DNA of 64,000 nucleotides, taken from contig CP060757.1 in assembly GCA_023205875.1 (NCBI GenBank), positions 186,001-250,000 of the forward strand, given 5' to 3'. The position numbers were made by a program, and so were the translations under genes. This document shows, in pieces, positions 1 through 9,134 of the stretch; position 1 is the stretch's first letter, and each line of letters begins with the position of its first letter. The notes under the pieces were generated by a model that saw only the letters and a list, made by a program, of their open reading frames with translations, made no database searches and had not been told where the DNA came from. The stretch is from Chloropicon primus (Eukaryota > Chlorophyta > Chloropicophyceae > Chloropicales > Chloropicaceae).

Positions 1-1293
1 GAGGTACATCATAGCTCTGCTGGGGGAAGCCATCTTTTGGCAGAAATCCATAGTTCCCGTGGATCGCAGGCTTTTGCTCCAGCTCCCCAGCACCGGGAGA
101 CCGTTCAGCTCAGGGCGGGAGCGGTTTCCTATGTAAGGCGATTCGCAACACGCGAGAAAGACGTCCTTGCACAAGTTGTCAGAAAGTGATGCGCCGTCCA
201 CCAAAAATGGTGGGAGCGCGCAAGCGTGGTCTGCTGGCAGCGTCTTTTCGACCCCTTTCAAGAGGTCCCCTCCGCGTTGAATCGCCTGGACTGGGTCCGT
301 GTAAAGCTTGGACTCTTGCCGAACGAGCACGCTGCGAATTCCTCGGAACGGGTGCGGTGGAAGCGGGTCTTCCTCGAGTATCGCTGCGTGCACATCCACT
401 GGATTTGAAGACTCGAGATCGGAGCGGGCAGCCTGGCCTCCCATTTCATCGCTGATCTCATATCTTTGCAGAACAGCGAGAAAGTCTTCGCCTTGGCCGT
501 CTTGCGGGGCGCTTAGCGCACCGCGGCCCCAAGATAAAGGACCTCCCAGCGTGGAGGAGTGGCCTTGTTGCCAGGACAAGTTTGTCTCGAGCATGCACAC
601 CAGACGCACAGTGTTGTCCCTAACCAGTGGAGTTCCTTCCGAACCAATAGCCTCCGCGAGAATCTGCAAGGAGCGCTTGGGAGGGCTGCTGGCTTTGAGC
701 GGACCAGGCGCGTCGGCGGCTTGCAGCTCAACCCTTTGCATTCCCACCTGGTCCGAGAGCGTAACGCTTCCCTCTTCCCAATCTCCTTTCTGGCCAAGGA
801 GGCCGCGCTCACTTCCGATCCCGGCCAGGTCTCTGTGGGTCGCGCGGAAGTCTTCGAAGGACAGCTTAGCGAGGGAAGCGAATTGGCGAAGCATTACGAT
901 GCCCTCCTCCTCATTCCGGTCATGCTCCTCCTCCAGCGCGAGTGCCACCACGGCCCTCGTGCGAGGACTCGGTTGCCAGAGGGGAAGCCCTCCCTCGCAT
1001 GGCACTCCCCCCACCAGCTCCTGAAACGTGGCGCGTTCCGTTTTGTCCGCGAGCATCCCGTCGAGAGCTTCTTCCACGTGAGAGGCGGCATAGTTGACGG
1101 CAGGCTCAGGGCAGGGCCTGAAGGTGCTGCGCTCCCCTTGGACCACAAAGTTCGTCGCATCAGTGAGAACGAAGTCGTACACTTGGGGAACGAGAAGGGG
1201 CTTGCTCGTGCGGCTCTCCCTTCGTCCCCTGAACGCCGGGAGGTCATTCACCGGCGAGGAAAAAGCTTGGTGAGGCAACACCACCCTCCTCAT
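1..1293 (-). CDS. Unrecognised protein, C-terminus cut by the window edge
   Basis: An open frame runs on the minus strand from an ATG at 1293 to base 1 without a stop: 431 codons. The gene continues past the left edge. The product starts MRRVVLPHQAF and has VYDFVLTDATNFVV about 40 residues in. It is polar and acidic, with no signal peptide, no clear membrane segment and no domain I recognise. Several shorter frames on both strands overlap it but none stays open across the stretch, which is why I take this frame as the gene. An N-terminal intron cannot be excluded. The region upstream (1294-1657) is rich in GATCGATC runs. No function is proposed. Confidence 0.6.
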   Translation of the reverse strand, partial: MRRVVLPHQAFSSPVNDLPAFRGRRESRTSKPLLVPQVYDFVLTDATNFVVQGERSTFRPCPEPAVNYAASHVEEALDGMLADKTERATFQELVGGVPCEGGLPLWQPSPRTRAVVALALEEEHDRNEEEGIVMLRQFASLAKLSFEDFRATHRDLAGIGSERGLLGQKGDWEEGSVTLSDQVGMQRVELQAADAPGPLKASSPPKRSLQILAEAIGSEGTPLVRDNTVRLVCMLETNLSWQQGHSSTLGGPLSWGRGALSAPQDGQGEDFLAVLQRYEISDEMGGQAARSDLESSNPVDVHAAILEEDPLPPHPFRGIRSVLVRQESKLYTDPVQAIQRGGDLLKGVEKTLPADHACALPPFLVDGASLSDNLCKDVFLACCESPYIGNRSRPELNGLPVLGSWSKSLRSTGTMDFCQKMASPSRAMMYL

Positions 1294-1657
1294 CCTTGTG
1301 CTAGACTGAGTGCTAGACTATCACCGATCGGTCGATCGATCGATCGCAAAAAGCGTTACGTGACGTCCTCGGCGATCCTCTTTCCGGCTCCAGCCTCGCC
1401 AAGGGCCGCCGCCGCCGCCGCCGTCGTCGTCCTCGTCGTTGTGTTCTCCTCTCCTCCTTGGGCGATCGATCGATCGAAGCTTTTCTTCCTGATCGATCGA
1501 TCGATCGCGATCGGTGGAGGAGGAAGGAAGAAGCTTGGGACCTTTTTGTAATACAAATCAATCATAAGTTTGTGTTTTAAAGTATATGATTGGGGCCGCA
1601 GAACGGTGAGCAAGGCCACTGGAGTTGTTGTTGTTGTTGTTGTGCAAGCGTTGGACT
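1294..1657. other. Spacer with GATC runs and a GCC/GTC microsatellite
   Basis: This 364-bp stretch lies between the 5' end of the edge gene and the 3' end of the ceramide synthase gene. It holds clusters of the self-complementary tetramer GATC near 1322-1350, 1462-1478 and 1490-1514, and a GCC/GTC-rich microsatellite near 1406-1440. I see no gene and no copy of the CTTTCGA-N12-TCGAAGG element. Confidence 0.6.
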
Positions 1658-2728
1658 TTACTGAGTCTTCTTTTGAGGCTTGACGTACTCGTCGTCCTCC
1701 GAGTCGCTGCGGCTGTCGTCGGTCTTTCCGTTGTTGGAGATGGACTTGATCGCAACCTTGACGATGAGGTAGAACCAGTACGTGTGAATGGGGATCAGCA
1801 GGCACAGGAGACCCATCGAGAAGATCTCCGAGGGGTAGTACAGGTTCCTCTGGTACCCTGGCCCGAAAAAGATGGTGTAGTAGCACAGCATCGGGTACAT
1901 GATCAACCTGGTGACAAAGAAGGCCAAAGCAAATGGAACGAACAAGGCGGTAGCGCCGAGCTCCGATCCGCAGTACTTGAAGAGCTTGGCGAACTGCAGC
2001 AGGGGGTCAGCGACGTTGTGCAGCGTGTAGATGACCACCCCGATGCGCAGCTGGTGAAGCACATAGGAAATCCCCAGAAGCGTTATCGTGGCCGCGTGGT
2101 GAACAAGCATTTGCTTGAAGTCCTTCTTCCTGGGCTCGTACCACACGCGGAAGATTCCGCACAGGTACCAGGAGAGCTCCACCAGGTACAAGAACTTTTG
2201 GGCTGGCTTGGTCTCATAGTTTTCCATCAGTGTCCACAGGTACTTGAGGTCGTAGAACCACCGCTCCTTGCCGAACACGCGGAAGCAGCAGAACACCGAG
2301 ACGGAGTAGTACGCCGCCTCCCTGCACGAGAACAGGAAGCTGATCATGTTCTTTTTCTTCCTCAGAAAGATCTTAGCCAGCAGGCTGAAGACCGTCATCT
2401 TTTGCAACAGGAACAGGAACAGGAACAGACGGAAACACGAAAGACGACGACGAGGAAAAAAAGAAAAGAAAAGAAAAAAGGCCGTCAGAACTTTGCCTTT
2501 GGAGCCAATCCCTCACTCCTCGGTCGGATGACTCACCCTGAGAACCTGGAACACGATCAGGTTGAACAAGCATATGATTCCGAACACGGCAACCTCCTTG
2601 AGGCTGGTGAACCCAATCGATTTAAAGCTCTTGTCCTCCGTGTCCCCTAGAACGACGACATTGTACGTCTCGGTCGCGAGATACACCGTGTGGTCCCACG
2701 CCTCCGTCATCACTTTCACCAGCGCCAT
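1658..2728 (-). CDS. LAG1: Ceramide synthase, TLC (LAG1) domain membrane protein
   Basis: Exons on the minus strand are 2728-2537 and 2398-1658, giving 310 aa. The donor is CAGG|GTGAGT and the acceptor GCAAAAG|ATG, both phase 0. The protein has several hydrophobic segments and a TLC domain. Family marks are the HH pair in VHHAATITLLGISY and the Lag1 segment HNVADPLLQFAKLFKY, with the usual HD replaced by HN. The tail is acidic and serine-rich (SRSDSEDDEYVKP), like the phosphorylated tails of ceramide synthases. Known family role: N-acylation of sphingoid bases with acyl-CoA in the ER. The family call is firm; acyl-chain preference is unknown. The acceptor is weak (AAAAG), but the join restores a continuous domain. 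Confidence 0.85.
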
Positions 2729-3225
2729 CTTGTCCGATCACTCCGCTCCTCTCTTGATCGATCGCGATCGATCCCTTCCCCTTCCTGTACGATCGATCGA
2801 TTGATCTTGCTCCAGCTCTCCCTCTCTCTCTCTGGTTTTTCAAATGGCGCGCGCCGGGCGACCAGGGGGAAGAAGCGAAGCGATCGATCGTCCAAGGCAA
2901 CTGAGGGAAGGGAGCCAAGGGGAGTGGGAGAGGGAGGAAAACGGAAGGAACGACACGGAGCGCGTTCTCGAGAGCTTTCCAACGACGTCTCGGTCGCGAG
3001 GTTTGACCTAAGCTTTCACCTTTGGCTCTCCTCGATCGTGACGCGACTCGCGCCAGGCCAAGGGAGGTTGTTTAGGGGTCAACCAACAACGCCGAACGGC
3101 GAGAAGCAGAGCAGAGGGGGTTGAGAGGCTACACTCTCTTCTGAAGCGTCTCGTCGCGAGCTTTCGATCGATACCGGGGTCGAGAAGATCTCGTGCTCGC
3201 TTGCGAACGTGTTCGTGCTTTGAGG
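2729..3225. promoter_or_regulatory. Divergent spacer LAG1/WDR70 with two bipartite elements
   Basis: Two plus-oriented copies of the window-wide bipartite element lie before WDR70. One is at 2975-3000 (CTTTCCA, 12 bases, TCGCGAG). The second is at 3161-3186 (CTTTCGA, 12 bases, TCGAGAA), preceded by TCGCGAG. The second ends 40 bp before the WDR70 ATG, and the copies are offset by 186 bp. GATC runs occur near 2757-2800 and 2879-2888. I saw no minus-oriented copy for the ceramide synthase gene. Confidence 0.6.
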
Positions 3226-5121
3226 ATGGAGAGGGGGAGCGAGGGGAGCGTCGGGCAGAGCACGAGCGAGTCCGTGTCCGTGGCGAGGAAGGGGAGCAGT
3301 CCGATAGAGCGCTCGCCTTCGCTGAGGTCCTGGATGACGAGTTCGGATAGGAGCGCGGGAGCGGGGAGCTACTTCGTGCAGCAGCAGTCGAAGGGACAGG
3401 CCAGAGCGGTAGGGGAGCCGGCGGAGGCTCCGCGTGCGGGGGGCGAGGGTGACGGCATGTGGCGGAGGGAGGGGGGATCGTCCTTGGAAGGGGGCGAGGT
3501 CCGTCGCCCCTCCGCGGAAGTGGAGGGTGCGGAGGCTGACCTGGATCCTTACCTGATACCGAAGGCTCGTGAGGCCGTGCTGGAGAAGCACTTGAAGACG
3601 GTGTCTGCGATCTCGGTCGACAGGAGCGGGTCCCGGGTGATCACGGGGGCCAACGATGGCCAGGTCAACATCTACGACTTCGAGGGCATGAAGAAAGACA
3701 TGAAGGCGTTTCGCAAGGTGTCGCCGAGCGATGGACAGCACCAAGTGAAGTCGTTGAGTTGGAGCCCCACCGGGGACTGCTTCCTCGCGGTGACCACCAG
3801 CGCCCAGGCCAAAGTCTTTGACAGGGACGGCCGAGACCTGGGCGAGTGCGTCAGGGGGGACATGTACCTCCACGACGTGAGGCAGACCAAAGGTCACACC
3901 GCTGGCCTGACTTGCGGGGAGTGGCACCCCCAGGACCGGGACCAGTGCGTGACGTGCTCTGAGGACGGCACGGTTCGCATTTGGGACATCACGAACTTGG
4001 CGCAGAAGGCCGTGATAAAGCCTAGCCTGGGCAAGCCTGGCAGGGTTGCCGCGACGTGCTGCACTTACAACGGGACCGGGTCGCTTATCGCTGGAGGTAT
4101 GATGGACGGAACGATACAGTTGTGGTCTGCAGCAGGGAAGGTCGGGCAAGCGGCCAAAGGCGCCAAAGTGCCCGCCTGGAAGCTGAAGGTCCAGGAGAAG
4201 CAGAGGTGGACGTACAACTCTCGCCCTGGGCAGCTCGCGAGGGGGGCCCACGAGGCAGACGCGGAGATCACCGGCTTGTGCTTCTCGGAGGACGGTCACA
4301 TGCTTTTCTCGAGGTCGGGCGACGAGACCCTGAAGGTCTGGGATCTCAGAAACTTCAAGAAGCCCCTGAAAGTCTTCGAGGACCTCCCGTGTAACTATTC
4401 GACGACGGGGTGCGCCCTGAGCCCCGACCAGCAGCTCGTCCTGACCGGGGTGTCGTGCAACCAGTCTGGAGAGGGAGGGGGCCTTCTCTTTTTCGACACG
4501 AGCAGCCTGGACCTCGTGAGAACGATCCCATTCGCGCGAAGCGTCACCGCCGTCCAGTGGCACCCGAAGCTCAACCAAATATTCGTGGGAATGGGCGAGA
4601 AGACTTATGGGGAGACTCACATTCTTTACGACCCCGCCCTCAGCACGAGGGGGGCGATGGTGTGCGCAGGGAAGACAGCGCAAGCGAGAGACCCCTTGGG
4701 CCTCAACGCGAAGGCTGTTATTTACGCCCCCAACGCCTTGCCCATGTTCCAGGAGAACTGGTCCAAGAAGAGGGCCAGGGAGAAGGAACTGAAGGACCCG
4801 ATGAAGACCAAGCGCCCTGATCCAGGCAAGTACCTCGCGGGCCGAGGTCGGGAAGGCAAGGTCGGTGTGAGCGAGACGGCTCTCCTGACCCAGCACCTTC
4901 TGAAGACGAAAGGCAAGCTCAAGGAGCTCGGTGATCCCAGGGAAGCCTTGGAGAAGTACACCGACGGCAAGAGCGGCATCGTGTTGAAGGCCTACCAGGA
5001 GACTCAGCCCAAGCCAATCTTCCAGGACTACGACTCTGAGGACGAGGAAGCCGACGAGGGCGAAGAGCAAGCGGGTCCTAGGAAGGTGGATCCCCAGACT
5101 GGCATGTACATCAGTAAGTGA
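3226..5121 (+). CDS. WDR70: WDR70-like WD40-repeat protein
   Basis: A single exon encodes 631 aa. I start at the ATG at 3226; an in-frame GTG at 3193 adds only 11 residues and lies closer to the promoter element. The N-terminal 120 residues are low-complexity. WD40 blades follow from the AREAVLEKHLKTVSA region (SGSRVITGANDGQVNIYDF, CSEDGTVRIWDI, SRSGDETLKVWDL). The core block FRKVSPSDGQHQVKSLSWSP and HDVRQTKGHTAGLTCGEWHP are hallmarks of WDR70/gastrulation-defective proteins. The tail is acidic (YDSEDEEADEGEEQ). Animal and yeast homologues work with CRL4/DDB1 in chromatin and DNA-repair contexts, and a DDB1 gene lies at 42-45 kb in this window. A 745-codon antisense frame is a shadow. Confidence 0.9.
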   Translation: MERGSEGSVGQSTSESVSVARKGSSPIERSPSLRSWMTSSDRSAGAGSYFVQQQSKGQARAVGEPAEAPRAGGEGDGMWRREGGSSLEGGEVRRPSAEVEGAEADLDPYLIPKAREAVLEKHLKTVSAISVDRSGSRVITGANDGQVNIYDFEGMKKDMKAFRKVSPSDGQHQVKSLSWSPTGDCFLAVTTSAQAKVFDRDGRDLGECVRGDMYLHDVRQTKGHTAGLTCGEWHPQDRDQCVTCSEDGTVRIWDITNLAQKAVIKPSLGKPGRVAATCCTYNGTGSLIAGGMMDGTIQLWSAAGKVGQAAKGAKVPAWKLKVQEKQRWTYNSRPGQLARGAHEADAEITGLCFSEDGHMLFSRSGDETLKVWDLRNFKKPLKVFEDLPCNYSTTGCALSPDQQLVLTGVSCNQSGEGGGLLFFDTSSLDLVRTIPFARSVTAVQWHPKLNQIFVGMGEKTYGETHILYDPALSTRGAMVCAGKTAQARDPLGLNAKAVIYAPNALPMFQENWSKKRAREKELKDPMKTKRPDPGKYLAGRGREGKVGVSETALLTQHLLKTKGKLKELGDPREALEKYTDGKSGIVLKAYQETQPKPIFQDYDSEDEEADEGEEQAGPRKVDPQTGMYISK

Positions 5122-5430
5122 ACCAAAAATTTTAATTGCAGTGTTCAAAATATTGTTCTTCAGCACATACCAAACCGAACCGTCACCTCTCTCCTCTCCT
5201 CCCCCTTTGCCTTTGCTCTTTTCTCTCTTCTGGTGGTTTTCTCCCTTCCGCTGAACCATCATAACGGGCGAGCACGAGGAGGAGGAGACAAACAACAAAA
5301 GGAGGAGAGAAGTCATCGATCATCAGACGCAAGCCAAGCCCCGGATCACATTATTATTGATGTTTGATCCTTCCCTCTCCTCCTCTTCCTCTCCTCTGTT
5401 CCTAACTTCATGTGGTGAAGAGAGCGAGAG

Positions 5431-5490
5431 GGTTCACGGAGACTCGAGAGGATTCACGGAGACTCGAGAGGGTTCACGGAGACTCGAGAG
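5431..5490. repeat. Three tandem 20-bp copies upstream of the CAX gene
   Basis: The unit G(G/A)TTCACGGAGACTCGAGAG is repeated three times end to end, the middle copy differing by one base. It lies 53 bp before the first codon of the CAX gene, within the 420-bp spacer 5122-5542. That spacer otherwise holds only purine- and pyrimidine-rich sequence. The TCGAGAG end resembles the right half of the bipartite promoter element, but the 12-bp spacing to a left half is absent. Confidence 0.8.
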
Positions 5491-5542
5491 GAGCTGACGA
5501 CGAGGAGGAGAAAAGAGAGAGAGAGGAGGAGGAGAGGCCGCC

Positions 5543-5673
5543 ATGCAGCGAGGCAGAGCGAATAGTTGGCTCCGTGCCATCCACAAAATGGTAACCAACA
5601 CACGGAGGGGTCCTCCCAAAGGCCAAACCCGACGAAGGGACTCCCGCTTTTCCTTTACTGACACATCTTCGTC

Positions 5674-5707
<34 letters not shown>

Positions 5708-7296
5708 ACATCATTATCATTATCATCAACTTCATCACATCATCACCAACGTCATTGATGGGTGATGATTTCCTCTTGTTGTTTGTTGCTGGTGTTCAGG
5801 AGGGGAGGAGGGGGTCGGTGGACGTCGAGGCGGTGCCGGAAGAGCACCAGGGTTTGCTCGACCCGCAGTATGAGAGGGCAAGCAGCAGGGAGTGGGCGGA
5901 GTCCATGCTGCGTTGGGATGGTTCCGCGACTGCTGCAGCTGCGATAGAGTCTGACGGTGGGAACGTGATAGCCAACTACGATGACCTGCAAGCGAGCGGC
6001 TCGACGCAGAGCAATCGGGGTCTGCAGATGGAGCACGTGGTGAGGCTGAAGGCCAAGAGCATGAGACTGCGAAAGAGGCAGAGGGAGAAGGAAGAGAGAA
6101 GGAAGAGAGAGGCGGCAGAGGGCAAGGAGAGGGGGTTGTGCGGGGTGCCTTGGGATGAGGTCTTCAACCCGATAAGCGACTTTCTGCACGTGAAGGAAGC
6201 CATCTTGAGCAACTGGATAAACTTGATGCTGCTGGCGCTGCCGTTCGCAATCACCTCCCACTACTTGGCCTGGCCCGCGGTGATCGTGTTCGTCTTCAAC
6301 CTCATCTCTGTTGTGCCGCTAGCCCTGCTCCTGGGAGAGATCACGGAAGACCTCGCCATCAGGTTCGGGGATGTCTGGGGAGGGCTCATCAACGCGACCT
6401 TTGGGAATGTGGTGGAGATGATCTTGTCCATCGTCCTGTTGATGAAGGGCCTGACGACGGTGGTGTCGACTTCGCTCATCGGGAGTATTTTGTCGAATCT
6501 GCTCTTGGTCATCGGGTGCTGCTTCTTTGTCGGCGGCCTCAACTTCAAGCACCAGCACTTCTCCTCCGGGGCTTCCAAGGCCAATGTCAGCTTGCTTTTC
6601 ATGTCCTGCATCGCGATGCTGTTGCCGAGCATGGTCGGCTACTCCAACGGGAAGGACGACAACGAGAAAGTGGTGAACATCAGCCGAATCATCGCGCTCG
6701 TGATGACGGCCATGTACGTGTGTTACTTGTACTTTCAGCTCGTCACACACAACCACATCTTCATCTCTGACAACGATAACAGGGTGACGAACGAGGAGAA
6801 CGGCGAGGCCGACGAGGTGGAGGAGGAGTTGGAGAAGCCCTCTTACTCCCTTCTCGGGGCTTTGATGATGATGACAATGACCACGGTAGTCGTGGCCTTT
6901 TGCTCCGAGTACCTGTCCGGTTCCATCGAGGAAGTCAGCAAGAAATCGGGTCTCAGCCTCTCGTTCATCGGAATGATCATCCTTCCGATTGCCGGGAACG
7001 CGTGCGAGCACATCACCGCGGTGCTTGTGGCGGCAAAGAACAAGATGGACCTCGCGATCGCCGTGGGCGTGGGCTCAAGCATTCAGATCGCGATCTTTGT
7101 GTACCCTTTTGTCGTCCTGGTGGGGTGGGCGTCAAACGTGGACTTCACCATGAAGCTCAACCAGTTCGACGTTCTGGTGGTTTGCGTGTCCGTCATCCTC
7201 GCAGCCTTCGTGACAATGGATGGGCAGAGCCACTGGTTCACAGGTTTGATGCTTATCGCCACGTACGTTCTGATCGCGGTCGCTTACTTTTTCTGA
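5543..7296 (+). CDS. CAX: CAX-type vacuolar Ca2+/H+ exchanger
   Basis: Exons 5543-5590 and 5800-7296 give 514 aa. The 209-nt intron has a clean GTAACC donor, a GTTCAG acceptor and a (TCA)n tract. A frame opening at 5755 inside the intron is an alternative start. The N-terminal 150 residues are charged and cytosolic-looking, with LRKRQREKEERRKREA. About 11 membrane segments follow. The two alpha repeats are visible: NATFGNVVEMILSIVLL in the first half, and GNACEHITAVLVAAKNK with VGSSIQIAI in the second, with the ion-binding glutamates present. An acidic loop (EENGEADEVEEELEK) separates the halves, as in other CAX proteins. Known role: proton-driven Ca2+ uptake into vacuoles. The longer-than-usual N-terminus may be regulatory (inference). 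Confidence 0.9.
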
Positions 7297-7420
7297 AGGA
7301 GGACGCACACGAGAGGCGTAAGAGAAAGTAAGTTTCAAGAAGCTAAAACGGGTTTTACATCTTCAATGCAAGCAAGTGTGTCGAAATTATACAACGGGCC
7401 CGCGTCGTTTTACTCTTTAA

Positions 7421-8347
7421 CTACTTTTCGCTCGCCTTCTCCTTGTAGCGGAAAGCTTGGCCACAGATCTCATCGATGTTCAGCCTTTCCTTGGGGTTGC
7501 TCCTCAGCATGTCGCACACCAGCTTGACCATTTCCGGCGGGGTGTCGCTCGGCAGGGGGTCGTAGTCACAGGACGTGATTTGCTTGCCGAGCAAGTAAAA
7601 GTTCGAGCCCTCCCTGTAGAAGGGCGACCTGAGCGTGATGAGCTCGTACAGCAAGCAGCCGAGGCTCCACACGTCGCTGCTCCAGTCGTAAGGCTGCTCC
7701 CTGATGCACTCTGGCGACATGTAGTACGGCGTCCCCACGACCGAATTGACCTGGAGAGTCTTCGAGCTGAAGTACCTGGACAAGCCGAGGTCCCCGAGCT
7801 TGAGAACCCCGCCGCTGCTCATGAAGACGTTCGAGGGCTTCAAGTCCCTGTGCATGATCCTCCCTTTGTGCATGTGCCGCAGGCCCGAGCATATCTGCGT
7901 GAAGATCGCCCATATCTCCCCCTCCGAGAACTTTCGGTCTTCCTTCCTCCTGTCCTGCAGCAGCTTGCTCAGGTCTCCCTGGTCGGCCCACTCCAGGACG
8001 ATGACGAGCTCGTTGTCCTGCATGAAAGCCTCGAGGTACTTTATGATGTTCTCGTGGTCCAGGCACTTCAGGGTGTTGACCTCGTTCAGGCAGTTCCGCC
8101 TCGCCGTCGCGTCCATCATGTCGAACAACTGAATCTTCTTCAGGGCCACGTTCCTCCCCGTCTTCAGGTGCCTCGCTATGTACACCGTCGAGAACTTCCC
8201 GCTCCCTATCTTTCCTTCCACCACGTAGTCCTCCAAGCACGAGGTCCCCACCCGAGGCGAACCCACCTCCAAGGAGTCAAACGTGTCTGAGGACCTGTCG
8301 CTCGAAGCCGGTTGGGTCGGGGCCGTGGAGCACTCCATACTATGCAT
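7421..8347 (-). CDS. NEK: NEK-family serine/threonine kinase, NEK6/7-like
   Basis: A single exon encodes 308 aa, almost all kinase domain, with a 35-residue serine-rich leader. Seen motifs: glycine loop GKIGSGKFSTVY, VAIK-type lysine in NVALKKIQL, catalytic loop MHRDLKPSNVF, DLG in place of DFG (LKLGDLGLSRYF), and activation segment SVVGTPYYMSPE. DLG plus the short C-terminus fit NEK6/7, which act in mitotic spindle and cilium-related signalling in animals. No coiled coil or RCC1 repeats are present. The gene shares a 787-bp divergent spacer with KNL1, another mitotic gene, which may be coincidence. A second in-frame ATG lies three codons in. Confidence 0.9.
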   Translation of the reverse strand: MHSMECSTAPTQPASSDRSSDTFDSLEVGSPRVGTSCLEDYVVEGKIGSGKFSTVYIARHLKTGRNVALKKIQLFDMMDATARRNCLNEVNTLKCLDHENIIKYLEAFMQDNELVIVLEWADQGDLSKLLQDRRKEDRKFSEGEIWAIFTQICSGLRHMHKGRIMHRDLKPSNVFMSSGGVLKLGDLGLSRYFSSKTLQVNSVVGTPYYMSPECIREQPYDWSSDVWSLGCLLYELITLRSPFYREGSNFYLLGKQITSCDYDPLPSDTPPEMVKLVCDMLRSNPKERLNIDEICGQAFRYKEKASEK

Positions 8348-9134
8348 AGTGTATCGATACCTTGTACTATGCTATGCAACAAAACGAGATAAATATATTC
8401 CTCCTCTTGGCTCCGAGTCCTCAGACCACTGGTCCTGGACAACAACGACTCGCACAACAAGACCACGCAGCACTATATAATATAATATAGGCCTGTCCCT
8501 CCCAAAGCTGTCTCTCCTTTCACTCCCTCCCAGTTGTCCAACACACACACACCTTGTTCCCCCCCTTCCTCCTCTCCTGTCCTCCTGTCCTCTGCTCTGG
8601 TCTCCTGCCCTCTGCTCTGGTCCTGTCCTCTGCTCTGGTCTCCTGTCCTCTGCTCTGGTCTCCTGTCCTCTGCTCTGGTCTCCTGCCCTCTGCTCTGGTC
8701 TCCTGTCCTCCTCTGCTCTGCTCTGGTCTCCTGTCCTCTGCTCTGGTCTGCTCTGCTCTGGTCTCCTGTCCTCTGCTCTGGTCTCCTGTCCTCTGCTCTG
8801 GTCTCCTGTCCTCTCCTGTCCTCCTCTGCTCTGCTCTGGTCTCCTGTCCTCTCCTGTCCTCCTCTGCTCTGCTCTGGTCTCCTGTCCTCTGGTCTGATCT
8901 GCTCTGCTCTGCTCTGGTCTCCCCCTCTGTCGTGGGGTCGTATTCTCGTATGTATCGGATTCCCTCCTTCCCCTCCTCCTCCTAGCCGTTGGAAATTCAA
9001 ACCCAAAAAAGAAAAAACAAAAACGAAAACGACAGCTGAGCCAAACACAACACCACGACGGCGACCACGACGAGGACCACGACGACGAGGACCACGACGA
9101 CGAGGACCACGACGAGGACGAGGACGAAGGGGAG
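8348..9134. repeat. Divergent spacer with CTCTGCTCTGGTCTCCTGTC minisatellite
   Basis: This spacer lies between the NEK and KNL1 start codons. From about 8580 to 8930 it is an almost pure pyrimidine-biased array of TCTGCTCTGG, TCTCCTGTCC and variants, in irregular order. Near 8466-8492 is a TATA-like AT-rich block, TATATAATATAATATAGG. At 9058-9130 a short CACGACGACGAGGA repeat immediately precedes the KNL1 ATG. Near 8351 GTATCGATACCTTGTAC resembles the middle of the bipartite element without its outer halves. No gene is supported here; long open frames through the array reflect its repeat structure. Confidence 0.75.

Noticed and set aside
559-1551. 330-codon plus-strand frame at the left end
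   Set aside because: It overlaps the stop-free minus-strand frame (1-1293) and runs on into the GATC and GCC repeats, so its end is low-complexity.
3079-5316. 745-codon minus-strand frame opposite WDR70
   Set aside because: It lies wholly antisense to a well-conserved WD40 gene, has biased composition (rich in L, R, H, P) and matches no family; a shadow of high-GC coding DNA.
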